Of a DNA stretch of 64,000 bases, positions 21,929 through 32,218 are shown one piece after another. The notes beneath the pieces were generated by a model. The model ran no database searches and was not told the DNA's origin. It saw only the letters and a list, made by a program, of their open reading frames with translations. The DNA is taken from NCBI GenBank assembly GCA_902588315.1, contig CACIOP010000005.1, positions 22,279 through 86,278 on the forward strand, read 5' to 3'. The translations under genes and the position numbers were made by a program. The DNA comes from an uncultured Pelagibacteraceae bacterium (GTDB lineage Bacteria; Pseudomonadota; Alphaproteobacteria; Pelagibacterales; Pelagibacteraceae). Each line of letters starts with the position of its first letter. The first letter of the stretch is position 1.

Positions 21929-22572
21929 TGGATCAAGAAATTTTAAATTTTTATTCTAGAATCAATCACTTGAATGTTTCACGTGAAACATTTATGGACT
22001 TTGAAAACTATATATCCCTGATTCTTGAGAAAAATAAAAAAATCAACATAATTAGCCAAAATACAGCATCAAAAAAGGCTATAATTGACCGTCATATTAT
22101 TGATTCAGCACAAATAATTGATTTTGTTGATTTAAATAGCAATACAACCACAGATATAGGTTCAGGAGGGGGTATGCCAGGCATAATTGTGGCAATTATA
22201 CTAAAAAATATGAAAAATAATATGAATGTGCACCTTTATGAAAAAAGTTATCATAAAAGCCATTTTTTAAAAGAAGTTTCAAAAAAATTAAATTTAAACA
22301 CAAAGGTTTTTCAAAAAAATATTTTTGAAATAAAAAATTTAGAAACAGGAACGATAATGTCCAGAGCATTTAAACCAATGCCAGTAGTTTTAGAATTAGT
22401 ATATGAAAATTTTTCAAAATATAAAAATTTAATTTTCTTTATGGGTAAGAGTGGGAAAAAAATTTTTGAAAATTCCAAAAAAAATTGGGAGATGGAATAT
22501 ATAGAAAAGAAAAGTTTAACAAGTGAAGACTCATTTTTAATTAATATTAAAAAAATTAAAAAAAAAAATTAA
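21928..22572 (+). CDS. rsmG: 16S rRNA (guanine(527)-N7)-methyltransferase RsmG (GidB)
   Basis: 'LNVSRETFMDFENYISLILEKNKKINIIS', 'DIGSGGGMPGIIVAI', synteny mnmG-rsmG-parA-parB. Confidence 0.93.
   Translation: MDQEILNFYSRINHLNVSRETFMDFENYISLILEKNKKINIISQNTASKKAIIDRHIIDSAQIIDFVDLNSNTTTDIGSGGGMPGIIVAIILKNMKNNMNVHLYEKSYHKSHFLKEVSKKLNLNTKVFQKNIFEIKNLETGTIMSRAFKPMPVVLELVYENFSKYKNLIFFMGKSGKKIFENSKKNWEMEYIEKKSLTSEDSFLINIKKIKKKN
21975..21990. promoter_or_regulatory. parS centromere site (ParB binding)
   Basis: TGTTTCACGTGAAACA, a perfect 16-bp palindrome matching the parS consensus TGTTNCACGTGAAACA, inside rsmG (encodes the VSRET stretch). Confidence 0.95.
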
Positions 22573-23373
22573 ATGCAAATTATTTCAGTAATAAATCAAA
22601 AGGGTGGGGTTGGAAAAACTACTACGGTGATAAATCTTGCAGCTGGATTATCTCAAATAGGTAAAAAAATTTTAGTAATTGACCTAGATCCACAAGGGAA
22701 CGCAACAACCGGCCTGGGATTATCCAACACTGATAGTTCAACTGATACAATTTATGGAGTATTAAATGGAACAAGAGAAATTAGTGAAGTTATTAAAAAA
22801 ACACAGTTTGAAAATTTAGATATTATAACATCTAATGTAGATTTATCGGGCCTAGAAGTAGAGACGGCTGATGATAGTAACAGGGCTTTTATACTTAAGA
22901 CTAAATTAGCCGCATATTTAAACGATTCTAGTGGTTTATATGATTATGTCTTAATCGATTGCCCACCATCTTTGAGCTTATTGACAGTAATGGCACTTGT
23001 AAGCTCAAATTCACTATTGGTACCACTTCAGACAGAATTTTTTGCTTTAGAGGGTTTAACTCAACTAATGAAGACAATTGAAAGGATAAAAGTAAGTTTA
23101 AATCCAGATCTGAAAATAAGGGGTATACTTTTAACGATGTATGACAAAAGAAATAAGCTTTCCTCACAAGTTGAAAAAGAAGCAAGAGACTATTTTACTG
23201 AAAAAGTTTATTCAACCGTGATACCAAGAAATGTTAGATTGTCAGAAGCTCCTTCACACGGAATGCCAGTTTTGATTTATGACAAATCTTGTCCTGGCAG
23301 TAAATCATATTTTAGTTTTACTGATGAGTTTATAAACCAAGAGTCAACAATAGGAGCGCTGCTTAATGGATAA
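22573..23373 (+). CDS. parA: chromosome partitioning ATPase ParA
   Basis: 'MQIISVINQKGGVGKTTTVINLAAGLS', 'LVIDLDPQGNATTGLG', 'IDCPPSLSLLTV'. Confidence 0.97.
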   Translation: MQIISVINQKGGVGKTTTVINLAAGLSQIGKKILVIDLDPQGNATTGLGLSNTDSSTDTIYGVLNGTREISEVIKKTQFENLDIITSNVDLSGLEVETADDSNRAFILKTKLAAYLNDSSGLYDYVLIDCPPSLSLLTVMALVSSNSLLVPLQTEFFALEGLTQLMKTIERIKVSLNPDLKIRGILLTMYDKRNKLSSQVEKEARDYFTEKVYSTVIPRNVRLSEAPSHGMPVLIYDKSCPGSKSYFSFTDEFINQESTIGALLNG

Positions 23374-24208
23374 GATTAAAAAAGGATTAGGTCGGGGATT
23401 ATCATCGTTGATAGGAGAAACAAAAGTAGAGTCTCAAAGAAATCAACTATCGATAAGTGATCTAGTTCCCAATAAATATCAACCAAGAAAATTTTTTGAT
23501 GAATCTAGTTTAGAAGATTTAACTAATTCAATTAAAGAGAGAGGTTTAATTCAGCCCATTGTAGTAAGAAAATCTAATGATGATGCATCTAAATTTGAAA
23601 TTATTGCAGGAGAGAGAAGATGGCTTGCAGCTCAAAGAGCTGGACTTCATAATGTTCCTGTCGTTGTTACAGAGGCAGATGACCTGAAGTCTTTAGAATT
23701 TGCAATTGTAGAAAATGTTCAAAGACACGATTTGAATCCACTTGAGGAAGCACAAGGATACAAAAGATTAATTGACGAATTTTCTTATGATCAAGAAAAA
23801 GTCTCAAAATTTATTGGAAAAAGCAGAAGTCATATTTCAAATATTTTGAGACTTTTAACGTTACCTAATGATGTAATTAAATTAGTTGAAACACAAAAAT
23901 TAACTGCTGGACACGCTAAAGCTCTGGTTGGTCTTGATAATTCTAGTTTTGTAGCTGCCAAAATTATAGATAAAAAACTTTCTGTCAGACAAGCTGAAAA
24001 CTTAGTTAAAATTTTCAAAAATAAAAAACCAAAATCTCAAAAATCAAAAGATACGAATATTATTGCTCTTGAATTATCTGTTTCAAACAAAATAGGATTA
24101 AATGTTAATATACAGAATAATAAGAGAAATAAGGGTAAAATAAGTTTTGAATACAAAGACTTAGACCAATTAAATAAAATTATAGATATAATAAAAAAAA
24201 ATTATTAA
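23366..24208 (+). CDS. parB: chromosome partitioning protein ParB
   Basis: 'KKGLGRGLSSLIGE', 'NKYQPRKFFDE', 'GERRWLAAQRAGL', 'IVENVQRHDLNPLEEAQGYKRL'. Confidence 0.97.
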   Translation: MDKIKKGLGRGLSSLIGETKVESQRNQLSISDLVPNKYQPRKFFDESSLEDLTNSIKERGLIQPIVVRKSNDDASKFEIIAGERRWLAAQRAGLHNVPVVVTEADDLKSLEFAIVENVQRHDLNPLEEAQGYKRLIDEFSYDQEKVSKFIGKSRSHISNILRLLTLPNDVIKLVETQKLTAGHAKALVGLDNSSFVAAKIIDKKLSVRQAENLVKIFKNKKPKSQKSKDTNIIALELSVSNKIGLNVNIQNNKRNKGKISFEYKDLDQLNKIIDIIKKNY

Positions 24209-25191
24209 ATTTTTGAAGTAGATTTTTCTAAGATAAAATTATTTAGCAGATTCACTGAATTTTTAAAATTTTTTTTAATAATTAACTCAATATCATTTAT
24301 TTCATAAGTAAGTTTACGAATATTTTCCGGGGTCCATTTTAAAAGTTGTTGTTTTGTAATTTCTTTATCCTTCCAAAAAATTGGTGGTCTTGCGGCTAAT
24401 ATTGTTTGATCAATATTTTTATTTTTTTTAAAATCTTCAGAGAGTTTAAGTAAAACTTTTAATTTTTTTAAAAAAGTTCTTAAAATAATCATACTATCAT
24501 CATCATTGAAATTATTTTCATTAAGAATATTAATAATTTTCTTATTATTTCTTGCTAAACAGTTATTTATTAGATCATTAATACTGTGGTTTTCTGATAA
24601 ATTAACAAGTTTTGTTATAGTTTCAGTATCTAGTTTTTTATTCTTTAAAGTAAAATTATTTATTTTTTCTAGTTCATTGAAAAGCATTTCTCTATTTCCA
24701 CTACACTTGTTTACAATTATGTTGATATTATAAGAGGATATGATTATTTTTTTTTCTCTAAAATAGTCTATAGCCAACCTAGTTAGAGATTTTTCTTCAT
24801 CAGGATAAAAAGCTACAGAAATATGTTTTTTACTTTTTTCAAAAAAAGTCCTAAGTTTTGACTTTTTTTCTAAATTTTCAGAGCTAATAATTATATTAAT
24901 ATCTTTAATATTTTTATTATCAATTTCTTCTATAATTTTTAAAATTTTATCAGTTGCTCTTTTGATTATAATGTTTTTTGTATTCCCAAAAAGTGATCCA
25001 GAAAGAACACTTTCCAAAAAATTCTCTGAGTCGGTTAAAATTTCTTTTTCATCGTAATTCAAAATTTCGTCTTTATTTTTAAAAATTTTTTTAATTATTT
25101 CTTTCTTTAAACCTTCATTTTGTCCATAAAATAAAAGTAAACTATCTGGAATAAGTTTTTTTTTTTCTATTTCAAAAAATTTTACAATCAT
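24205..25191 (-). CDS. holA: DNA polymerase III delta subunit
   Basis: 'LLFYGQNEGLKKEIIKKIF', 'ILRTFLKKLKVLLKL', 'ARPPIFWKDK'; adjacent to lptE-leuS. Confidence 0.85.
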   Translation of the reverse strand: MIVKFFEIEKKKLIPDSLLLFYGQNEGLKKEIIKKIFKNKDEILNYDEKEILTDSENFLESVLSGSLFGNTKNIIIKRATDKILKIIEEIDNKNIKDINIIISSENLEKKSKLRTFFEKSKKHISVAFYPDEEKSLTRLAIDYFREKKIIISSYNINIIVNKCSGNREMLFNELEKINNFTLKNKKLDTETITKLVNLSENHSINDLINNCLARNNKKIINILNENNFNDDDSMIILRTFLKKLKVLLKLSEDFKKNKNIDQTILAARPPIFWKDKEITKQQLLKWTPENIRKLTYEINDIELIIKKNFKNSVNLLNNFILEKSTSKI

Positions 25192-25643
25192 TAAAAATTA
25201 ATCAAATTATACTCTATTTTCTCAAGTAGTATTTTCGATAAGTTTCCTTTGATTTCTCTCTCATATTTTGATTGTTCAAAGTTATCATTATTGTTATCAA
25301 TTTTAATACTTTCGGTTATTGAAACAATTTCTGATTTATCTATACTTTTTATTTCTAGATTTATATTTGCAGTTATGCTGAATTTTGTAATTTTCCCAGT
25401 CTTATCTTTTGCTATAGGAATTTTATTATAAGATGAATTTATTATTAATTTATAATTTATATTAGTTTTATTTTTTTGGTATTTTGAAAGACGTGATTTA
25501 ATGTAATTATTTATTTTTTTGTCACCATTAATTTCAATTGATGAAATTGTAAAATTTGTCTGCTTATTTTTAGAATAAATAGAGTTATAACCACATCCGA
25601 ACAGGGAAAGTATCAAAATTATTAAGAAAGTATTTCTTATCAT
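25191..25643 (-). CDS. lptE: LptE-like LPS assembly lipoprotein
   Basis: Lipobox '[10 protein letters not shown]', position between leuS and holA. Confidence 0.75.
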   Translation of the reverse strand: MIRNTFLIILILSLFGCGYNSIYSKNKQTNFTISSIEINGDKKINNYIKSRLSKYQKNKTNINYKLIINSSYNKIPIAKDKTGKITKFSITANINLEIKSIDKSEIVSITESIKIDNNNDNFEQSKYEREIKGNLSKILLEKIEYNLINF

Positions 25644-28183
25644 TCTTTTATTATAATGTTGATCAGCTTATTTGGAATAAATATTTTTTTCTTTATCTTC
25701 TGATTCGTTAAATATTTTGAAATATTTTTTTCTTTTTTTATCATTTCTTCAACTTCTTCTTGTTTTGTATTTCTTTCTGATTTTAATAAGCCTCTTTTTT
25801 TTCCATTTATTTGAACAACTATATTGACATATTGTTCTACTAAGAATTTTTTATCATATCTTGGCCAACTGATGTTCTTATTTATATTTAACAATTTTAG
25901 ACACTCGTTTGATAAATGAGGAATAATTGGCATCATAACAATCAGTATTTTTTCGTAGTTTAGCAAAAGAGTCTTTTTGGTATATTTTTCATTTATTTCA
26001 TTGAACAAAAATGAATATAATTCATGAAGATTAGCAATAATGACATTATAACTAAAATTATTTAATGAATCTGTCACTTTTTTTATGAATTGGTTTGTAA
26101 ATTTTGAAATTTTATCTTCCGTATCTTGTTTGTGATCTTTATTAATTTCATTTGTAATTTTTGTATTTAAATTCCAAAGTTTTTGAATAAATTTATGAGC
26201 AGATGCAATCCCTTCTTCTGACCATTGCACATCTTTTTCTGGTGGACTGTCCGATAAAATAAATAAGCGTACTGCATCAGCGCCGTAATTATCTATTATT
26301 AGTTGTGGATCAATGGTATTTTTTTTCGATTTTGACATTGATTCTGTTGGTCCAACTTTAATTTTTACTGAATGATTTTTCTTTAGAACTTTCTTACCAT
26401 CTATAATATCAATTTCATCAGGGCTCACCCATTTTCCGTTTTCATCTTTATAAGTTTCATGACAAACCATCCCTTGGGTAAATAAACCTTTAAACGGCTC
26501 ATCTAATTTAAAATTTTGATTTTTATAACTTATGGCTTTAACAAAAAATCTTGAATAAAGGAGATGAAGTATAGCATGCTCTACACCACCAATATATTGA
26601 TCTACTGGCATCCAATAATTTGAATCATCAAAATTAAATCCATAGTTTTCATTTTTTGGTGAGCAGAAGCGTAAAAAATACCAAGAGGAGTCTACAAAAG
26701 TGTCTAATGTATCAGTTTCTCTTGTATAATTTTCATTATTAATTGAAATATTTTTCCATTCAGTTTCTTGATCTAGAGGATTACCTGTTGCTTTTAGTTT
26801 TTTAATTTTTGGAAGTTCTACAGGTAGCATTTCATTGGGAACTTTTTTTGGTTTACCATTTTTGTCATAAATTATTGGGATCGGACATCCCCAATATCTT
26901 TGTCTTGAAATTCCCCAATCTTTTAAACGAAAATTTATTTTTTTTTTCCCAAGTTTATTTTTTTCCAAGTGTTCAATTGTTTTTGTGATGGATTCATCTG
27001 GGCATTTTAAGTTATTTAGGAAAGAAGAATTTGTTAAATATCCACTTCCCGTATACGCTTTATCATCTACTTTTAAAGGAACACCATTAATTTCGTTTGA
27101 TATTACAGATTTAACTTCTAATTTATATTTTCTAGCAAAATCCAAATCTCTTTGATCATGAGCCGGACATCCAAAAACAGCTCCTAATCCATAATCCATT
27201 AAAACAAAATTTGCGAAATACACTGGTACTTTATGTTGATTATTTAGTGGATTAATTGCTAATAATTCTGTTTTAAATCCAATTTTTTCAGCATTAGCTA
27301 TTGCTTCTTCTGTAGTACCAGTTTTTGAACAATTTTTTTTAAACTCATTAAATTCTTTATTATTTTCATAAAATTTTGAAATTGGATGATCAATTGAAAC
27401 TGCTAAAAAAGACATACCAAATAATGTATCTGGTCTAGTAGTAAAACATTCGATTTCATTTATTTTATTAGAATTATCAATTTTAAATTTTACTTCGCAA
27501 CCAATAGACTTTCCTAGCCAGTTTTTTTGCATGATTTTAACTTTATTTGGCCAATTATCTAAATCTTCAAGGCTTTCTAGTAATTCATTAGAAAATTTTG
27601 AGATATTAAAGAACCATTGATTCAGTTTTCTTCTTTCAACTTGAGCCCCAGATCTCCAACCCTTGCCATCTATGACCTGTTCATTAGCTAGAACTGTTTC
27701 ATCAACTGGATCCCAATTAACATACTGTTCTTTTCTATAAACCAAACCCTTATCATAAAGTTCTAAAAAAAATTTTTGTTGATGCTTATAGTACTCTGGG
27801 GTACATGTAGATATTTCTCTATCCCAATCAATTGATAACCCAAGTTGTTTTAATTGCTTTTTCATTATAGCTATATTTGTTTCTGTCCAAGTTTTTGGAT
27901 CTAAATTATTTTGTCTTGCTGCATTTTCAGCAGGCATTCCGAATGAATCCCAACCCATTGGATGTAATACGTTATAACCGTCCAAAATTTTATACCTGGC
28001 TAATACATCGCCAATCGTATAATTTCTTACGTGACCCATGTGTATCTTTCCAGATGGATAAGGGAACATCTCTAAACAATAAAATTTTTTCTTATTTTGA
28101 TCTATTTTAGTTTTAAATATTTTTTTATCAGCCCAGAAGGTCTGCCAATTTTTTTCAACTTCCTTAAAATTATATCTGTTCAC
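25640..28183 (-). CDS. leuS: leucyl-tRNA synthetase
   Basis: '[30 protein letters not shown]', '[11 protein letters not shown]'. Confidence 0.98.
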   Translation of the reverse strand: MNRYNFKEVEKNWQTFWADKKIFKTKIDQNKKKFYCLEMFPYPSGKIHMGHVRNYTIGDVLARYKILDGYNVLHPMGWDSFGMPAENAARQNNLDPKTWTETNIAIMKKQLKQLGLSIDWDREISTCTPEYYKHQQKFFLELYDKGLVYRKEQYVNWDPVDETVLANEQVIDGKGWRSGAQVERRKLNQWFFNISKFSNELLESLEDLDNWPNKVKIMQKNWLGKSIGCEVKFKIDNSNKINEIECFTTRPDTLFGMSFLAVSIDHPISKFYENNKEFNEFKKNCSKTGTTEEAIANAEKIGFKTELLAINPLNNQHKVPVYFANFVLMDYGLGAVFGCPAHDQRDLDFARKYKLEVKSVISNEINGVPLKVDDKAYTGSGYLTNSSFLNNLKCPDESITKTIEHLEKNKLGKKKINFRLKDWGISRQRYWGCPIPIIYDKNGKPKKVPNEMLPVELPKIKKLKATGNPLDQETEWKNISINNENYTRETDTLDTFVDSSWYFLRFCSPKNENYGFNFDDSNYWMPVDQYIGGVEHAILHLLYSRFFVKAISYKNQNFKLDEPFKGLFTQGMVCHETYKDENGKWVSPDEIDIIDGKKVLKKNHSVKIKVGPTESMSKSKKNTIDPQLIIDNYGADAVRLFILSDSPPEKDVQWSEEGIASAHKFIQKLWNLNTKITNEINKDHKQDTEDKISKFTNQFIKKVTDSLNNFSYNVIIANLHELYSFLFNEINEKYTKKTLLLNYEKILIVMMPIIPHLSNECLKLLNINKNISWPRYDKKFLVEQYVNIVVQINGKKRGLLKSERNTKQEEVEEMIKKEKNISKYLTNQKIKKKIFIPNKLINIIIKE

Positions 28184-28196
28184 TTAAATTATAGTA

Positions 28197-28757
28197 TTAT
28201 GGTTTTGTAGTATCTACACTAGGATCATTATAAGGTTTAAAATTTTTATCTTTATTTTGTTTTTCATAAATTGCAGCTTTTTTGAGAATTTCTTTCATTA
28301 ATTCTTTTTTTAAACCTCCTTCTTTCTCAGAAACTGCACAATTAAAATTCTTATCACAAATTTTATAGTAAATTTTTATTGATAAAGAGTCCGATCTTAT
28401 TTCATTAGATAAAAATCTTATATTTATTTTTATAGACTCATTACTTTGGTTTTCCGAATACCAATCTGTAATAATTATTCCTCCACTGTAATTAGCAGAA
28501 GATAGAGGCATAAAATCAATTATATCTAATGAAGCTCTCCATAATTCATTTGAACTAGCAAAATCGAAGGTTCCACCTTTACTGCTTCCTATATCGCTTA
28601 TTCTGAAACCCCTGCCTTCTTCTAAGTTTCTTTTAACTCTTTCTCTTGGATCGGGAGGAAATTTTTTAGCATCAGCACCTGGCAATTTCCCACCGCATGA
28701 ATTTAAAAAAAGGAGAAACATTATTAAAAAACAAGAGTTTTTATAAAATTTGACCAT
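28197..28757 (-). CDS. DUF3576-like lipoprotein
   Basis: Lipobox 'LLFLNSCGGKLPGADAKKFPPDPRERVKRNLEEGRGFRI', adjacent to leuS. Confidence 0.75.
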   Translation of the reverse strand: MVKFYKNSCFLIMFLLFLNSCGGKLPGADAKKFPPDPRERVKRNLEEGRGFRISDIGSSKGGTFDFASSNELWRASLDIIDFMPLSSANYSGGIIITDWYSENQSNESIKINIRFLSNEIRSDSLSIKIYYKICDKNFNCAVSEKEGGLKKELMKEILKKAAIYEKQNKDKNFKPYNDPSVDTTKP

Positions 28758-28822
28758 AATTAAAGTTATTAAATTTAAATATTTAATATTTTATATCTTA
28801 TTTTCGTTAAATAGCTAAAATT

Positions 28823-28864
28823 TGTTGTAAATACTAGCTTTTTTGATGTTGCATATTTACAACA
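28823..28864. repeat. 11-bp perfect inverted repeat upstream of the porin gene
   Basis: TGTTGTAAATA (28823-28833) / TATTTACAACA (28854-28864), 20-nt spacer, in the 220-bp non-coding region before the porin. Confidence 0.85.
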
Positions 28865-28977
28865 GTTTGAGAGTAATTTGCTAAAAAAACTTAGATCTAA
28901 CAATAAAAAATAAAAAAAAATGATAAATAAGCACTGTTTATTATTAATAATTAACAATAATTAAAGGAGTAATTAAT

Positions 28978-29913
28978 ATGAACAACATTAAAAAAGTTGG
29001 ATTATCAGCTCTAGCTGGTTCTCTAGTTGCAATGTCAGTAAATGCTGCAGAAATGACAGTTACTGGTGGCGCATCAATTACTTTCGCTGATTATGGTGCA
29101 GATATTACAAACAACGCTTGGTCTTCAGGTGATGGTTTAACATTTGCAGCATCAGGTGAACTTGATAACGGTTTAACTGTATCTTCGTCATACACATTAG
29201 ACAGAGGTGTTTTAGATGACTACTCTGTATCTATCGCGACTGAAGGAATGGGAACAATTACATTCCATGGTTTAGATGGATCTTCAGCTTTAGGTGCTGT
29301 TGACGATGTTATGCCAACTGCTTATGAAGAGCCATGGTTTGGTGTAACTTCACCTTCAAAAGTTGATGGTAAAGCATACGACGATATGTTCCAGTATGTA
29401 TCTCCAACAGTTGCAGGTGCTACAGTAACATTAACTTACAATCAAGCTGACACAACTAATTCAGATGATTCATTAACTTCAATGGCGATTGCATTATCTC
29501 CAGAAGCTATTGATGGATTAACAATTGGTTATGCTACTCAGGACGATGATTCTGGTGCAGCAACGGCTCACGTAAGTGACACTACTATGTATGTTAAATA
29601 TGTATATGGTGCAGCTACATTAGGTTACCAAATGTCAGATGCTGACAGTGCTACTGATTCTTCAGATGGTGAGTCTGTAGGTTATGGTATTTCTTATGCA
29701 GTATCAGATGAATTATCTATTTCATATGGTGCGCATACTTACGAAACACCAAATGACTCTACTGATAAAGATCAAGAAGCTTCTGCGATTTCAGCTTCAT
29801 ACACTTCAGGTGGTATGACAATTTCTGCAGCTGCAGGTAGCGTTGATAACGTAGGTGGAACAGATGCTACTGACAGAGATACTTACGAGATCTCTATGTC
29901 ATTTGCATTCTAA
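28978..29913 (+). CDS. outer-membrane porin
   Basis: Signal peptide 'MNNIKKVGLSALAGSLVAMSVNAAEMTVTGGASITFADY', alternating amphipathic beta strands, C-terminal 'YEISMSFAF' ending in Phe; strong SD AAAGGAG upstream. Confidence 0.9.
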   Translation: MNNIKKVGLSALAGSLVAMSVNAAEMTVTGGASITFADYGADITNNAWSSGDGLTFAASGELDNGLTVSSSYTLDRGVLDDYSVSIATEGMGTITFHGLDGSSALGAVDDVMPTAYEEPWFGVTSPSKVDGKAYDDMFQYVSPTVAGATVTLTYNQADTTNSDDSLTSMAIALSPEAIDGLTIGYATQDDDSGAATAHVSDTTMYVKYVYGAATLGYQMSDADSATDSSDGESVGYGISYAVSDELSISYGAHTYETPNDSTDKDQEASAISASYTSGGMTISAAAGSVDNVGGTDATDRDTYEISMSFAF

Positions 29914-29935
29914 TTCATTTTAGAAGTACAAATTT

Positions 29936-29968
29936 AAAAAGGGCCCCTTCTGTAGGGGCCTTTTTTTT
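29936..29968. terminator. rho-independent terminator after the porin, possibly bidirectional
   Basis: AAAAAGGGCCCCTTCTGTAGGGGCCTTTTTTTT; GC stem GGCCCCT/AGGGGCC with an 8-T run; A-tract on the other side. Confidence 0.95.
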
Positions 29969-30497
29969 ACTCAAAGTAAGAAATCCCAGCAAACTCAAAT
30001 TTATTAATAAGCTTAAGCTTTTTTATATTATCTTTTGAAACACCACCTAAAACAATTATGTTTTTTTTAGTTAGCCTAGAAAGCAATTTGAATTTATTTA
30101 TTCCTAAATAATTTTTATTTCTTTTGAATAATGAAGATAAAACAATTTTTTCAACATTTTGGCTTTCCTTTCTTCTTATTTCCCTTAGATTGTGTGCTGA
30201 TCCTATTATTTTGAATTGTTTTTTAAAAGAATAGCTTAGGTGTTTAAAACTTTTGTTAAATGCTGGTATATAAACACCATCTAAATCAAGTTTTATTGCT
30301 AATTTTATATTGTTAGATAAAAAAAACTTTAATTTTTTTTTTTTACAGAGTTTCTTAATTTTTATAACCACACTTTCATCTATTTTTTTTGAAGAATAAT
30401 TTCTATAAATTATAGTAGTTTGTTTATCTTGTTTATTGATATTGTTTGTATCAAATTTATTTATAAAGTAATATTTTCTAATCATATTTATATGCAT
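29967..30497 (-). CDS. divergent thiamine phosphate synthase/TenI-like TIM-barrel protein
   Basis: 'FFLSNNIKLAIKLDLDGVYIPA', 'KIIGSAHNLREIRRKE', 'NIIVLGGVSKDNIKKL'; alternative start at 30485. Confidence 0.6.
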   Translation of the reverse strand: MHINMIRKYYFINKFDTNNINKQDKQTTIIYRNYSSKKIDESVVIKIKKLCKKKKLKFFLSNNIKLAIKLDLDGVYIPAFNKSFKHLSYSFKKQFKIIGSAHNLREIRRKESQNVEKIVLSSLFKRNKNYLGINKFKLLSRLTKKNIIVLGGVSKDNIKKLKLINKFEFAGISYFE

Positions 30498-31151
30498 AGT
30501 ACTGTTAAAAATTTATTAGACATTGAAAATAATATCAAAGATTATTTGGGTAAAACTACTGACGAAAATTTTCCAAAAATAATAGCAGTTTCTAAGACAT
30601 TCAAAATTGATAAAATTCTGCCTCTTGTTGACCATGGTCATTGTGATTTTGGTGAAAACAAAGTTCAGGAAGCAGTTGATAAATGGACGGAAATAAAAAA
30701 AAAAAATTCTCAAATTAGATTGCACATGATTGGAAAATTACAAACTAATAAAGTAAAATTTGCAGTAAAATTATTTGACTATATTCATTCAGTAGATAGT
30801 GAGAAATTGGCTAAAAAAATTGCAGATGAACAATTTAAATTAAACAAAAAAATTAAAGTTTTCTTGCAAGTAAATATTGCTGATGAAAATCAGAAATCTG
30901 GAATTAGTAAAAATGAATTAAATAAGTTGGTTTCATATTGTAAAGAAATTAATTTAGATTTAATTGGCTTAATGTGCATACCTCCTTTCGATGTTAACCC
31001 TGAGAGATACTTCGATGAGATGAAAGAATTAAACAAAAAATATGGCTTTGTAGAGTTAAGTATGGGGATGTCGTCAGATTATTTAAAAGCAGTAGAAAAA
31101 TCATCTACATATTTAAGAATTGGTTCTAATATTTTTGGAAAACGTATTTAG
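30492..31151 (+). CDS. YggS family pyridoxal phosphate-dependent protein
   Basis: 'KIIAVSKTFKIDKILPLVDHGHCDFGENKVQEAVDKW', 'LHMIGKLQTNKVK', 'LSMGMSSDYLKAVEKSSTYLRIGSNIFG'; start moved to the ATG at 30492. Confidence 0.92.
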   Translation: MHSTVKNLLDIENNIKDYLGKTTDENFPKIIAVSKTFKIDKILPLVDHGHCDFGENKVQEAVDKWTEIKKKNSQIRLHMIGKLQTNKVKFAVKLFDYIHSVDSEKLAKKIADEQFKLNKKIKVFLQVNIADENQKSGISKNELNKLVSYCKEINLDLIGLMCIPPFDVNPERYFDEMKELNKKYGFVELSMGMSSDYLKAVEKSSTYLRIGSNIFGKRI

Positions 31152-31642
31152 AAAATTTTTATTTTAGATTTTTTTTTAAGTATTCTAAGCATTATCAAGA
31201 AATCTTTTTCTTTTAAGGCGACACATCCAGCTGTGGGTTTATAATCTCTAGTAAGATGAATAAAAATACAGCTACCTAGGCCAACGATAGGTTTTTTAAA
31301 ATTGTACTTAATTGGAATTAGTAAATCATATTTATAATCTTTTCTTTTTAATTTCTCGTGTCTTATTTTATTATTAACTTTAATTAGTTTGTTATATTTT
31401 TTTGGAAAATGGATATCATCACACCAACCCATTTCTTTTTTAATTTCTATACATTTTAATAGAGTTAATGGTTTTTCCATGCGATCTTTCCGATAGTATA
31501 AATTTCCAATTTCAAAAACTCCTTTAGGGGTTTTTTTATCTCCCTCCTTTTTGTCGGTTGTTGAACCTTTTTTGCCAATACAGCAGGTAAATTTAAATTC
31601 GTCTATTTGAAGAGTGTGTTTATTTTTAACAAAAATTGTCAT
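31148..31642 (-). CDS. L,D-transpeptidase (YkuD) family protein
   Basis: 'KKTPKGVFEIG', 'GSCIFIHLTRDYKPTAGCVAL' HxxxxxxxSxGCxxL-like motif; start set to the ATG at 31642 (track extends to a TTG). Confidence 0.85.
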   Translation of the reverse strand: MTIFVKNKHTLQIDEFKFTCCIGKKGSTTDKKEGDKKTPKGVFEIGNLYYRKDRMEKPLTLLKCIEIKKEMGWCDDIHFPKKYNKLIKVNNKIRHEKLKRKDYKYDLLIPIKYNFKKPIVGLGSCIFIHLTRDYKPTAGCVALKEKDFLIMLRILKKKSKIKIF

Positions 31643-31654
31643 ATTCTTTTTTTT

Positions 31655-32218
31655 GTGAGTACTCAAAATTTAATAATATATAAGTTTAATGAATTATATC
31701 AAATTCTAGAAGAACTTGGTTTAGATTTAAATTTTAAGATTATTGTTGCAGAAAACGAAGAGTCTCTAAATGAAAAAATAAAAAAAATTCACAATTACTT
31801 AATTATATCTAATAAAAAATATTCAGATACTCATAATCAATTTGTTCTAAATTACACGCCAATTAATATTTTTAAATTAATCGAAAAGATAAATATTGAA
31901 TTTTTGAAATTACAATTTAACAGCCAGTCTGAAGTAATAATAAAAAATTATAATATTGATTTAAATTCAAGAGAAATGTTTAAAAATAATATTAGACTTA
32001 AGTTGACAGAAAAAGAAATAAATACAATTAATTATTTATCTAAATCAGAAAAACCAGTTAGTGTTGATGAGCTGCAACAAAAAGTTTGGAGTTATCAGTC
32101 TGATATAGAAACCCATACTGTTGAAACTCATATTTATCGATTAAGAAAAAAAATTTTAAACACATTTAATGATAAAGATTTTATAATTAGTAAAAAAAAT
32201 GGCTATCAAATCAAATAA
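31655..32218 (+). CDS. OmpR/PhoB-type winged-helix regulator with degenerate receiver domain
   Basis: C-terminal 'LKLTEKEINTINYLSKSEKPVSVDELQQKVWSYQSDIETHTVETHIYRLRKKIL...NGYQIK'; GTG start at 31655 more plausible than the track start. Confidence 0.75.
   Translation: MSTQNLIIYKFNELYQILEELGLDLNFKIIVAENEESLNEKIKKIHNYLIISNKKYSDTHNQFVLNYTPINIFKLIEKINIEFLKLQFNSQSEVIIKNYNIDLNSREMFKNNIRLKLTEKEINTINYLSKSEKPVSVDELQQKVWSYQSDIETHTVETHIYRLRKKILNTFNDKDFIISKKNGYQIK

Noticed and set aside
28775-28957. 60-aa ORF in the porin upstream spacer
   Set aside because: Low-complexity AT-rich ORF overlapping the inverted repeat; no SD or homology visible
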